Shown: positions 18,497 to 26,478 of the stretch, piece by piece
Numbering within the stretch: position 1 is the first letter of the stretch
Layout: every line of letters begins with the position of its first letter
NCBI GenBank assembly: GCA_022825925.1
Contig: JAJDVW010000163.1
Span: 60,981 to 124,980, forward strand
DNA length: 64,000 nucleotides
Reading direction: 5' to 3'
DNA from: Pseudomonadales bacterium
GTDB lineage: Bacteria > Pseudomonadota > Gammaproteobacteria > Pseudomonadales > Azotimanducaceae
Program-made: the position numbers and the translations under genes
The notes under the pieces: model-generated
Seen by the model: only the letters and a program-made list of their open reading frames with translations
Databases searched by the model: none
What the model was told of the DNA's origin: nothing

Positions 18497-19701
18497 TGAA
18501 GATCGTAACCGTCAGTGACGTTAGCGAGCAGATTCGCGGCGTGACCTACGCCAAGGGTGACGCGAGCGCCGTCCCAAGGAGCGGTTACTCGCCTATGTTA
18601 CGTGCCAACAACATTGGAGAGCACGGGCTGCTCCTGAACGACTTGATATTCGTTCCCAACACCAAGATCTCTCCCAGGCAACGAGTCATCCCGAATGATG
18701 TCGTTGTGGCAGCATCAAGCGGAAGCATCTCCGTCGTAGGAAAGACCGTGCAAGCAAGGCAAGGATTCAATGGCGGGTTTGGCGCGTTCTGCAAAGTGCT
18801 GCGTCCGGGGCCTGGTATTGACCCTCATTATTTCGGTCACTACTTTAGGACGGCTTCCTATCGACGCGTGGTCTCGCAAATGGCATCTGGCGCAAACATC
18901 AACAACCTAAGAAAGGAACACCTGGACAACCTGCGAATCCCCCTCCCAACCCCAGCCGAGCAGAAGCGAATTGCGGCGATTCTTGATGCGGCGGACGCCT
19001 TACGGGCCAAACGCCGCGAAGCGCTCGCCCAGCTCGACACAGTCCTCCAATCCACCTTCCTCGACACGTTCGGTGACCCGGTGGCCAACCCCATGGGATG
19101 GGACACGGAGACCTTCGAGAACTGGCTGGAGAGCATTGATAGTGGCTGGAGCCCGAGGTGCCTAAACAGACGAGCGGAGATTGACGAATGGGGCGTACTG
19201 AAACTGGGCGCCGTTACGTGGTGCGAGTTCGACGGCTCTGATCAAAAGGCGCTTCCTCCTAATCTTGATCCTCGGCCAGAGCTGGAAGTTGCTCCCGGAG
19301 ATCTACTGTTTGTGCGGAAGAACACCCACGATCTAGTTGCCGCAGCAGCTTACGTGCACGAGGTTAGGCCGAGGCTCATGCTCTCAGACTTGATCTTTAG
19401 GCTGCGACTCAAGCCTGGAGTCGGGATTACGCCCACCTTCTTGTGGCAACTTCTGATCCAGCCGAAGCAGCGCCGTGCCATTCAGCGATTCGCGGGCGGC
19501 TCCGCTGGTTCAATGCCGAACATCTCAAAGGCGAAGCTCAAGACTGAAGAACTGATCAGGCCCCCGCTCGAGCTCCAACACCGCTTCGCCGCCATCGTCG
19601 AATCCGTCGAACGCCAAAAGGCCAGCCAGCGCGCCCACCTGTCCGAACTCGACAACCTCTTCGGCTCCCTCCAATCCCGCGCCTTCCGAGGAAACCTCTG
19701 A
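18496..19701 (+). CDS. hsdS: Type I restriction-modification system, specificity subunit HsdS
   Basis: About 401 aa. Two variable target-recognition domains are each followed by a conserved coiled-coil spacer. The first TRD ends at NINNLRKEHLDNLRIPLPTP with spacer AEQKRIAAILDAADALRAKR; the second ends at SMPNISKAKLKTEELIRPPL with spacer ELQHRFAAIVESVERQKASQ. The second TRD starts near GWDTETFENWLESIDSGW. ATG shares a base with the hsdM stop (TGATG); a GTG one codon earlier is an alternative. The TRDs are visibly more AT-rich than their surroundings, as expected for horizontally shuffled domains. The target sequence cannot be predicted. Confidence 0.93.
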   Translation: MKIVTVSDVSEQIRGVTYAKGDASAVPRSGYSPMLRANNIGEHGLLLNDLIFVPNTKISPRQRVIPNDVVVAASSGSISVVGKTVQARQGFNGGFGAFCKVLRPGPGIDPHYFGHYFRTASYRRVVSQMASGANINNLRKEHLDNLRIPLPTPAEQKRIAAILDAADALRAKRREALAQLDTVLQSTFLDTFGDPVANPMGWDTETFENWLESIDSGWSPRCLNRRAEIDEWGVLKLGAVTWCEFDGSDQKALPPNLDPRPELEVAPGDLLFVRKNTHDLVAAAAYVHEVRPRLMLSDLIFRLRLKPGVGITPTFLWQLLIQPKQRRAIQRFAGGSAGSMPNISKAKLKTEELIRPPLELQHRFAAIVESVERQKASQRAHLSELDNLFGSLQSRAFRGNL

Positions 19702-19707
19702 AACGCC

Positions 19708-19868
19708 ATGGAGGTCTCCCCAAACTTCGCGTTCCTCGAGCAGGAGTTTCCGCAGGTCGCGGAGAGCGCGAGCTATGCGGAGCACCACGTCTTTGGCGAC
19801 CCTCGGGCTTCCTGCTTCCATGCCAGTGGCGAAAGGCGGAGTACATCCGACAGGCAGGCAACGTCGCC
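19708..19868 (+). pseudogene. hsdR N-terminal remnant (DUF4145-type domain with internal deletion)
   Basis: Starts 6 nt after hsdS with MEVSPNFAFLEQEFPQVAES, then ASYAEHHVFGDPRASCFHA, the usual HsdR N-terminus. At about 19827 it jumps into another frame that reads WRKAEYIRQAGNVAVHGNKT and joins the main hsdR frame. Relative to the family, about 45 residues of the DUF4145 domain are missing and the two parts are out of frame. This points to a deletion rather than a single-base error. Confidence 0.65.
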
Positions 19869-22800
19869 GTGCACGGCAACAAGACGCCCGCGCCGGAACA
19901 CGCGCTGAATGTCGTGCGAGAGCTGGCGCACGTCCTCTACTGGGCGGGCCGCACCTATCTGAGGAAGGGGGCGGAGAGCCTCCAGGGGAAGACGTTCGAC
20001 GAGTCGCTGGTCCCCGCCGGAGAACCGGGCGCCACCGCCGCTAGCTCAGAGGAGCTGGAGGCCCTCAAGTACGACCTGGACGCGGCCGAAGACGCGCGCA
20101 AAGAGGTGGAAGGCGAGCTGGAGGCGCTCCGGGAGCGGCTCGACACCATCAAGGCGGAGAACGAGGCCGTCCCCGAAGCCCATGACTGGAACGAGAGTAC
20201 AACCCGCAGGCTGATCATCGATCTGGCGCTGCACCGTGCCGGCTGGCTGCTCGACCAGGATCGCGACCGGGAATACGCGGTTACGGGCATGCCCAACGCG
20301 TCGGGCGTCGGTTACGCCGATTACGTCCTTTGGGGAGACGACGGCAAGCCGCTGGCCGTGGTGGAGGCCAAGAGGACGACCGCCGACCCGGCGAAGGGTC
20401 GCCAGCAGGCGAAGCTCTACGCGGACCGCCTGGAGGCCATGCACGGTCAGCGCCCGATAATCTTCTACACGAACGGGTACGAGACCTATCTGTGGGACGA
20501 TCAGGCGTATGCGCCCCGAGCCGTGGCCGGCTTCTACAAGAAGGGTGAGCTGGCGTCGCTGCTCCATCGCCGTGTCCATCGCGAGCCTTTGGACGTGGCG
20601 CGCGTAAGGGACGCGATCGTCGAGCGGTACTACCAGAAGCGGGCCATCGGGAGCATCGGTGAGCAGTTCGCGCAGGCGCGGCGCAAGGCCCTGCTGGTGA
20701 TGGCGACCGGCAGCGGCAAGACCCGCGTGGCGATCGCGCTGGTCGACCTGCTGCAGCGGTCGGGCTGGGTGAAGCGGGCCCTGTTCCTGGCGGACCGGGT
20801 CGCGCTGGTGAATCAGGCCGTGGGGGCATTCAAGGCCCACTTGCCGGAATCGAGCCCGGTGAACCTCGTGACCGAGAAGGACAAGGCCGGACGGGTCTTC
20901 GTCAGCACGTATCCCACGATGATGGGGCTGATCAACGAGACGCAAGGTACCGAGGCCCGCTTCGGGGTTGGGCATTTCGATCTCGTGATAATCGACGAGG
21001 CGCACCGGTCGGTGTATCAGAAGTACGGGGCCATCTTTCAGTACTTCGACTCGCTGCTGGTGGGCCTGACCGCAACGCCTCGGGACCAGGTCGACCGGAA
21101 CACCTACGAACTGTTCGACCTGGAGCCGGGCGTGCCCACCGACGCGTACGAACTCGGGACCGCCGTGGCCGACGGGTATCTCGTACCACCCAAGGTTCAG
21201 CAGGTGGATCTCCGATTTCCGCGCGAGGGCATCGACTACGACTCACTCAGCGAGGACGAGCAGGCACAGTGGGAGAGCCTCGACTGGGGCGACGACGAGG
21301 ACGGCGGCGGGCCGCCGGAGCGGGTCAACGCGCCCGCCATCAACAGTTGGCTCTTCAACAGCGATACGGTCGACAAGGCGCTCCGGCACCTGATGGAGCA
21401 CGGCCACAAGGTCGACGGTGGAGACCGACTGGCCAAGACAATCATCTTCGCGCGCAATCACGAGCACGCGACGTTCATCGAAGAGCGATTCAACCACCAC
21501 TATCCGCAGTACGCCGGGCACTTCGCCCGCATCATCGATCGGTACGCCACGTATCCGCAGAGCCTCCTCGACGACTTCGCGCGGGAGGACAATGCGCCGC
21601 ATATCGCGATCTCGGTGGACATGCTCGACACCGGCGTCGACGTGCCCGAGGTGGCCAACCTCGTTTTCTTCAAACCGGTCTACTCGCGGATCAAGTTCTG
21701 GCAGATGATCGGGCGCGGCACGCGCCTGTGTGCCGATCTGTTCGGGCCCGGGGACGACAAACAGGACTTCCGCGTCTTCGACTTCTGCTTCAACTTCGAC
21801 TTCTTCCGCGAGCATCCGGAGGGGATCGAGCCCAGTGGCCACGTTCCGCTCGGCGCACGGCTCTTCCGGTCGCGGGGGCGGTTGTTGACCCATGTGCAGG
21901 CCGCGCCCGATCTGGATCCGGAAGCGACGCTGGCGCACGCATTGAAGACGGCACTCCACGCGGAAGTAGCGGCGATGAACCCCGAGAACTTCATCGTGCG
22001 GATGCAGCTTGAGGCGGTCGAGCGCTTCCAGCGGCGGAAGTCTTGGGAGCGGCTCACCGAGTCGGACGTGGAGACCCTTCAGGGCGAGGTTGCCGGGCTG
22101 CCCAGCGAGACCGCGCCCGAAGACATCAAGTCGCGCCTGTTCGACCTCACGGCGCTGAAGATGCAACTGGCGTTCGCCGAGGGCGACGCAGGCACTTTCG
22201 AGCAGCACCGGCAACGGGTGGTCGAGATTGCGATGCTGCTTGAGGAAAAGAGCGCGATTCCCGCGGTGGCCACTCAGCTCGCCTATCTCGCGTCTATGCA
22301 GGAGAGCGGCTTTTGGGAGGGCATTGGACTGAACGATCTTGAGGAGTTACGTCTGCGCCTACGCGACCTGGTGCCATTTCTGGACAAGAAGTCCCGCACG
22401 ATTGTCTACACCGACTTCCAGGATGAGATCACGGGCGTGCGCGAGGGCACCGCCGTCGACCTGCCGGCGATGACCGGGGTCCAGTACCAGAAGAAGGTGG
22501 AGGACTACCTGAAGGGCCACCTTGACCACATCGTGATCCATCGCCTGCGAACCAACCAGCCGCTTACGGCCACCGACCTGCAGGGCCTCGAGGCAACGCT
22601 GATCGAGATCGGCGAGGAGCATGGCGAGAAACTGTTGACGGGCCTCCTGGCCCGCAGCAACGCGCCCTCACTGGCTCATTTCGTGCGCAGCATGGTCGGG
22701 ATGGACCGCGGCGCCGCGCAGGAGGCGTTCTCGGAGTTTCTCTCAAACCGAAGCCTGACCACGCCCCAAATCCGGTTCGTCGAGATGGTGGTCGACCAGC

Positions 22801-22967
22801 TCACGGCGCGAGGTGTCATGGAGCCATCCGCGCTCTACGAGGCACCGTTCGACAGCGTTCATGCCGATGGTCCCGACGCGCTGTTCGCCGGCAAGAGCCA
22901 GGTGATCGACCGGATCTTTGAGAGGCTGAAAGCCCTTCAGCCCCAGTCCTTCGCCAACACCGGCTGA
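19869..22967 (+). CDS. hsdR: Type I restriction endonuclease subunit HsdR (N-terminus damaged)
   Basis: 1,032-aa frame from a GTG inside the DUF4145 domain. The nuclease core is VGYADYVLWGDDGKPLAVVE followed by AKR (D ... ExK). The translocase shows Walker A VMATGSGKTRVAI, DEAH box LVIIDEAHRSVY, motif III LVGLTATPRD, and motif VI QMIGRGTRLCADLF. The C-terminal EcoEI-type helical domain continues to the stop. A coiled coil precedes the nuclease (EELEALKYDLDAAEDARKEV). The catalytic domains are all present, so the protein could be active if translated from the internal start. The true N-terminus is lost upstream. Cleaves unmodified DNA at a distance after translocation, in complex with HsdM/HsdS. 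Confidence 0.88.
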   Translation: MHGNKTPAPEHALNVVRELAHVLYWAGRTYLRKGAESLQGKTFDESLVPAGEPGATAASSEELEALKYDLDAAEDARKEVEGELEALRERLDTIKAENEAVPEAHDWNESTTRRLIIDLALHRAGWLLDQDRDREYAVTGMPNASGVGYADYVLWGDDGKPLAVVEAKRTTADPAKGRQQAKLYADRLEAMHGQRPIIFYTNGYETYLWDDQAYAPRAVAGFYKKGELASLLHRRVHREPLDVARVRDAIVERYYQKRAIGSIGEQFAQARRKALLVMATGSGKTRVAIALVDLLQRSGWVKRALFLADRVALVNQAVGAFKAHLPESSPVNLVTEKDKAGRVFVSTYPTMMGLINETQGTEARFGVGHFDLVIIDEAHRSVYQKYGAIFQYFDSLLVGLTATPRDQVDRNTYELFDLEPGVPTDAYELGTAVADGYLVPPKVQQVDLRFPREGIDYDSLSEDEQAQWESLDWGDDEDGGGPPERVNAPAINSWLFNSDTVDKALRHLMEHGHKVDGGDRLAKTIIFARNHEHATFIEERFNHHYPQYAGHFARIIDRYATYPQSLLDDFAREDNAPHIAISVDMLDTGVDVPEVANLVFFKPVYSRIKFWQMIGRGTRLCADLFGPGDDKQDFRVFDFCFNFDFFREHPEGIEPSGHVPLGARLFRSRGRLLTHVQAAPDLDPEATLAHALKTALHAEVAAMNPENFIVRMQLEAVERFQRRKSWERLTESDVETLQGEVAGLPSETAPEDIKSRLFDLTALKMQLAFAEGDAGTFEQHRQRVVEIAMLLEEKSAIPAVATQLAYLASMQESGFWEGIGLNDLEELRLRLRDLVPFLDKKSRTIVYTDFQDEITGVREGTAVDLPAMTGVQYQKKVEDYLKGHLDHIVIHRLRTNQPLTATDLQGLEATLIEIGEEHGEKLLTGLLARSNAPSLAHFVRSMVGMDRGAAQEAFSEFLSNRSLTTPQIRFVEMVVDQLTARGVMEPSALYEAPFDSVHADGPDALFAGKSQVIDRIFERLKALQPQSFANTG

Positions 22968-22970
22968 AGG
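22934..22970 (+). other. Inverted repeat spanning the hsdR stop codon
   Basis: CCTTCAGCC (22934-22942) and GGCTGAAGG (22962-22970) form a perfect 9-bp stem around a 19-nt loop that includes the end of hsdR. It lies between two convergent genes, so a weak bidirectional terminator is possible. There is no U-tract on either side, so the call is tentative. Confidence 0.3.
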
Positions 22971-23004
22971 AACTGGTCCGCGAGATCCGGTTCGGTGCTC
23001 CGGC

Positions 23005-23622
23005 TTACCCCTTTGCGGCAGGCTGTTCGGCGAACCGGTTGAGCCAGTCGCACAGCCGATGGGTGCGGGCCCCACTGAGATGCGCGGCCCGCACCATGGC
23101 GTAAAGCGGCAGGCCCTCGAAACACAGGATGTCGCGCAACTCGCGGACGCTGGCGCCGCAGAGGATCGAACGCAGCCAGAATCGCTCCAACGCCCCGGGA
23201 CGTTCCTCCAGGAAAGCCGCGTACAGTTGCGCCCCCGAGGGACGGCTTGCCCGCGGAGTGCCCGCCATGTAGGAGGCAACGGCCTGCCGCAGCCGCACAT
23301 GCTCCGCGTCGCGCAGACCGCTGGTGCGACAGCCACCGGGGTGCAGGAAGCACGACACGGGCGCGAGTACCGGCCGGCAGTAGTTCTCGAACGGGCGCGA
23401 GCTATTGCGATGCACGCGCGGGCGCTTGCCGCGCCCGCCGATCAGGGTACCGTGCGGGCCGAGCCCCTCTTGCTCGGGATCACGGCCGGACTCCACGCAA
23501 TAGCGCACGAGCACCCGCTCGCTCTCCGCGATGCGTTGCTCGCGCGTGGGCACGCCATGGAATCCAGCCGGCGGCGGCCCCTCTCGATACGCCCGGCGCA
23601 CGGCTTGCAGATCGATGCCCAT
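23005..23622 (-). CDS. Hypothetical protein downstream of AbiEii-like gene
   Basis: 205 aa; not recognised. The ATG shares one base with the stop of the upstream nucleotidyltransferase gene (TGATG on the minus strand), so the two are almost certainly co-translated. A longer start inside the neighbour exists but is less likely. Visible features: an N-terminal MGIDLQAVRRAYREGPPPAG, a Cys-containing middle, and a helical C-terminal part (RFWLRSILCGASVRELRDIL, then CFEGLPLYAMVRAAHLSGAR) that could be a helix-turn-helix. Position suggests a partner of the AbiEii-like protein. It does not resemble the AbiEi antitoxin I know. Confidence 0.55.
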   Translation of the reverse strand: MGIDLQAVRRAYREGPPPAGFHGVPTREQRIAESERVLVRYCVESGRDPEQEGLGPHGTLIGGRGKRPRVHRNSSRPFENYCRPVLAPVSCFLHPGGCRTSGLRDAEHVRLRQAVASYMAGTPRASRPSGAQLYAAFLEERPGALERFWLRSILCGASVRELRDILCFEGLPLYAMVRAAHLSGARTHRLCDWLNRFAEQPAAKG

Positions 23623-24377
23623 CAGGAGGTTGGCCGGCGTCTCGCCGGGGCGCCGGATGACGCCTCCGGGTTCCGACGCGTCGGGCCGTGGCCGCATTCC
23701 AGCATCTCACGCACGGCTCCCACGCACAGGGCAGGGTTTTCCGCCAAGTGCGGGGGTAGCGTCGCGTTGAGTAGTGGGCGCCCCGTGTGCGGCGATGTCG
23801 CCCAGTCTCGCGGGAGCCGTGCAAGCTCGTCGCACAGGGCCAGCCGGTTGTCCTCGGTCAGCGACCGGAGGGCGGTGTCCAACTCCGCCGGCGCGAACTC
23901 CGCCGCCGCGGCCAAATCGTACAAGTCGCGCAACGTCACGTCGCCCACCTCGAGCATCCGACCGTGGATCTTGCGTGCGAGAATCGTCGCGGGCCGCTCC
24001 AACGGCACCGAAGTTCCCGACACATGGTCCACCGGAGGCATCGCTCCAAGGGGGCTGGGCGGTACATACAACCCCAACTCCCCCGGGCCTCGCATGACCT
24101 TCAGGACGCCGGCCGTGATCTCCAGGAAGGCGCCCCCCAAGGCGCCTTGCAGTCGCGCTTCCAGCGAGCGCCGGCGCGCGTCGTCCATCACTACCGCGCG
24201 GTACGCCGCGCCGTCCATGAAGAGGTCGACATCCGTGCTGTGGCGATGCCGCCAGACCGCCGCCAGGGCCGTCCCGCCGCCGAGGCAGTACGCTCCCTCC
24301 CCGAATACCTCGGTGAGCAGCGGTTCCGCGAGCCTGAATATCTCATCCGGCCCGGAGGGCAACACCACCTGCGCCAT
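23622..24377 (-). CDS. AbiEii/AbiGii-type nucleotidyltransferase (toxin-like)
   Basis: 251 aa. The nucleotidyltransferase signature YCLGGGTALAAVWRHRHSTD followed by VDLF gives the Gly-rich loop and DxD metal site of the AbiEii/AbiGii superfamily. ILARKIHGRMLEVGDVTLRD with LYDL is the family's second conserved block (K ... D.YDL). AbiEii proteins are toxins of type IV TA/abortive-infection systems that modify tRNA or other nucleic acids. Here the gene order is toxin-like gene first, unknown protein second, the reverse of classical abiEi-abiEii. Located between hsdR and tRNA-Lys at the island edge. Confidence 0.7.
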   Translation of the reverse strand: MAQVVLPSGPDEIFRLAEPLLTEVFGEGAYCLGGGTALAAVWRHRHSTDVDLFMDGAAYRAVVMDDARRRSLEARLQGALGGAFLEITAGVLKVMRGPGELGLYVPPSPLGAMPPVDHVSGTSVPLERPATILARKIHGRMLEVGDVTLRDLYDLAAAAEFAPAELDTALRSLTEDNRLALCDELARLPRDWATSPHTGRPLLNATLPPHLAENPALCVGAVREMLECGHGPTRRNPEASSGAPARRRPTS

Positions 24378-24401
24378 GACGCCTTTCGACCTCTCCCGCA
24401 G

Positions 24402-24450
24402 GGCGCTTGGTGGGCCGTCTGGGACTCGAACCCAGGACCAACGAGTTAAA
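24402..24450 (+). repeat. Attachment-site-like repeat, right copy (3' half of tRNA-Lys)
   Basis: The tRNA-Lys 3' half including CCA and 6 nt of flank, matched by 12431-12480 in the same orientation. The ~12 kb between the copies holds the large broken gene, hsdMSR and the AbiEii-like pair. No integrase or recombinase gene remains inside. Confidence 0.65.
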
Positions 24451-24483
24451 AGCCCGGTGCTCTACCAACTGAGCTAACGACCC
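24408..24483 (-). tRNA. tRNA-Lys (anticodon TTT)
   Basis: Minus-strand cloverleaf: acceptor GGGTCGT pairs with ACGGCCC, D-arm AGCTCAGTTGGTAGAGC, anticodon loop CTTTTAA (anticodon TTT), T-arm with GGTTCGAGTCC, and an encoded CCA (24408-24410). Its 3' half is repeated in degenerate form at 12431-12480, making this gene the likely integration target of the neighbouring island. Confidence 0.95.
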
Positions 24484-24554
24484 GCACGCGACGGCGCATT
24501 GTAGGGCCGCGCCCGGCGCCCCACAAGCGTCCCCGGGGGTCGCTCAGGGGTCGC

Positions 24555-25592
24555 TCACGCCCTCCGGTTGAGCCCCGCCAGCTCCGCCATGAACCGCACG
24601 GCCTCTTCCTGTTCGGTGCCGACGGTGAGCCCGCTGAAGCCCGCGTCCACCCAGTCCCGGTAGCGCTTGCGGATGCGTTCCTTCGGACCGTACAGCGCCG
24701 ACTCGTCGACGAACTCGTCCGGGACGGTGGCCGCGGCCTCGTCCTTGCGCTGCGCCAGATAGAGTTCCTGGATCCGCTCGGCGGCCTCGCCGAAGCCGCG
24801 CTGGATCATCATCTGCTTGTGGAAGTTCAGGGACCGGTGTCCCATCCCGCCCACGTAGAGCGCGACGTTCGGCTTCGCGGCGTCCACCGCGGAGCGCACG
24901 TCGTCGGTGATCAGCACGGGAACGCTCGACTGCATCTCGATGTCGTCGAGCGTCTTGCCGGCCTTCGCCGCCCCTTCGGCCAGCCACTGGCGGGCCTGGG
25001 CGACGTGCTCGGGGGTGTAGCGCAGCGGCAGCCACCCGTCGGCGATCTCGCCGGTCAGCCGCACCATCGTCTCGGTGCCCGTGCCAAGCCAGACCGGGAT
25101 GTTCGGGTTCATGTGCAGGATGGACTTCAGCGGCTTGCCGATGCCCAGCGCGCCCTCGCCCGCGAACGGCAGCGAGATCTCCCGGCCCTCGTGCTCGACC
25201 ACCTCCCGGGCGAGCGTCTTGCGGATGATCGAGACGTAGTCCTTCACCCGGTGGTAGGGCTTGCCCCAGGGCTGCCCGAACCAGCCCTCGACGATCTGCG
25301 GCCCCGACATGCCGATGCCGATGATGACGCGGTCCCCGCCCGCCAGGGCGTCGATCGTCGCGGCCTGCATGGCGGCCATGACCGGCGGGCGGCCGGCGAG
25401 TTGCTGGATCGCCGTGCCGAGCCGGATGTGGCTCGTCTTCGCGGCGATGTAGGCCAGGGGGGACCAGGCGTCGGAGCCGTACACCTCCGCCGACCAGACC
25501 GAGTCGTAGCCGAGCTGCTCCGCGAGCTGGATCTTCTCGATGGGGAGCCGGACGTCCCTGCCGCTGTAGCCGACGTTGATGCCGAGTTTCAT
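24555..25592 (-). CDS. LLM class (F420/FMN-dependent) oxidoreductase
   Basis: 345-aa bacterial luciferase-like monooxygenase fold. The start MKLGINVGYSGRDVRLPIEK, then YDSVWSAEVYGSDAWSPLAY, TSHIRLGTAIQQL and VIIGIGMSGPQIVEGWFGQP match the F420-type LLM subgroup (Rv3520c-like). The ATG at 25592 begins exactly at the family N-terminus, and longer in-frame upstream starts are not supported. Substrate unknown. F420 versus FMN use cannot be decided from sequence alone. Divergent from the SDR gene across ~110 bp. Confidence 0.82.
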   Translation of the reverse strand: MKLGINVGYSGRDVRLPIEKIQLAEQLGYDSVWSAEVYGSDAWSPLAYIAAKTSHIRLGTAIQQLAGRPPVMAAMQAATIDALAGGDRVIIGIGMSGPQIVEGWFGQPWGKPYHRVKDYVSIIRKTLAREVVEHEGREISLPFAGEGALGIGKPLKSILHMNPNIPVWLGTGTETMVRLTGEIADGWLPLRYTPEHVAQARQWLAEGAAKAGKTLDDIEMQSSVPVLITDDVRSAVDAAKPNVALYVGGMGHRSLNFHKQMMIQRGFGEAAERIQELYLAQRKDEAAATVPDEFVDESALYGPKERIRKRYRDWVDAGFSGLTVGTEQEEAVRFMAELAGLNRRA

Positions 25593-25701
25593 GTCCCTGT
25601 CCGCCCGCCGCGATGCCGGGCAGTGTGCCACGACTTGCCGCCCGCCCGCGTGTTCCTCCAAACTCGCCGCCTTGACCCCGCAACAGACCAACGAGGAATC
25701 C

Positions 25702-26478
25702 ATGAGACTGTCGACCCTGAGCCGCTCCATCGAAGGGAAGGTCGCGATCGTCACCGGCGCCGCCAGCGGGATGGGACGCGCCACCGCGCACCTGTTCGCC
25801 GACGAGGGCGCGAAGGTGGCCGTCATGGACATCAACCAGGAGCCGTTGGACGCGGTTGTCGGGGAGATCGAGGACGCCGGCTATCCGGTCAGGGGCTGGC
25901 AGCTCGACGTATCGGACCGGGAGGCGGTGGAGCGGGTGGTCGCCGAGGTGGCCGAGACCTTCGGCGGCATCGACATTCTCATCAACAACGCGGGCATTGG
26001 CGCCGGCGGACCCGTCGACGGCGACGACTACGAAGCGATCTGGGCGCGCGGTTTCGACGTCCTGCTCACCGCGCAGGTGCGCATGATCCGCGCGGCGCTG
26101 CCCCACCTGCGCAAGGCGGGCGGCGGCCGCATCGTCAACATCGCATCGACCGAGGGCCTCGGCGCCACCAAGTACAGCAGCCCCTACACCGCCGCCAAGA
26201 CTGGCGTGATCGGTCTGACGCGGTCCCTGGCCGTGGAGTTCGGTACCGAGGACATCACCGTGAACTGCATCTGTCCGGGACCCATCCGCACGGGCATGAC
26301 CGAACAGATCCCCGAAGAGCACAAGCGCGAGTTCGCCCGTCGGCGCGTCGCCCTGAAGCGCTACGCCGAGCCGGAAGAAGTGGCGCACGGGACGCTGAGC
26401 CTGGTCCTGCCGGCCGCGTCCTTCATCACCGGAGTAGCCCTCCCGGTCGACGGCGGACTGACGATCAGGAACGCATGA
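25702..26478 (+). CDS. SDR family NAD(P)-dependent oxidoreductase
   Basis: 258-aa classical short-chain dehydrogenase. Cofactor motif TGAASGMG, NNAG motif ILINNAGIGAGG, catalytic Ser in NIASTEGLG, YxxxK in YTAAKTGVIG, and the C-terminal FITGVALPVDGG. The acidic residue after beta-2 (VMDINQ) suggests NAD(H) preference. An ACGAGGAAT box precedes the ATG by about 6 nt. The stop overlaps the next start (ATGA), so it is co-translated with the MFS gene, suggesting that the pair handles the same substrate. Confidence 0.88.
   Translation: MRLSTLSRSIEGKVAIVTGAASGMGRATAHLFADEGAKVAVMDINQEPLDAVVGEIEDAGYPVRGWQLDVSDREAVERVVAEVAETFGGIDILINNAGIGAGGPVDGDDYEAIWARGFDVLLTAQVRMIRAALPHLRKAGGGRIVNIASTEGLGATKYSSPYTAAKTGVIGLTRSLAVEFGTEDITVNCICPGPIRTGMTEQIPEEHKREFARRRVALKRYAEPEEVAHGTLSLVLPAASFITGVALPVDGGLTIRNA

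Noticed and set aside
22934..22970. Intrinsic terminator after hsdR
   Set aside because: Stem is perfect but the loop is 19 nt, it includes the stop codon, and no U-tract follows; kept only as an inverted repeat.
24544..26388. Minus-strand 614-codon frame across the LLM and SDR genes
   Set aside because: Runs antisense or out of frame to two well-supported genes and contains only low-complexity Arg/Gly/Ala sequence.
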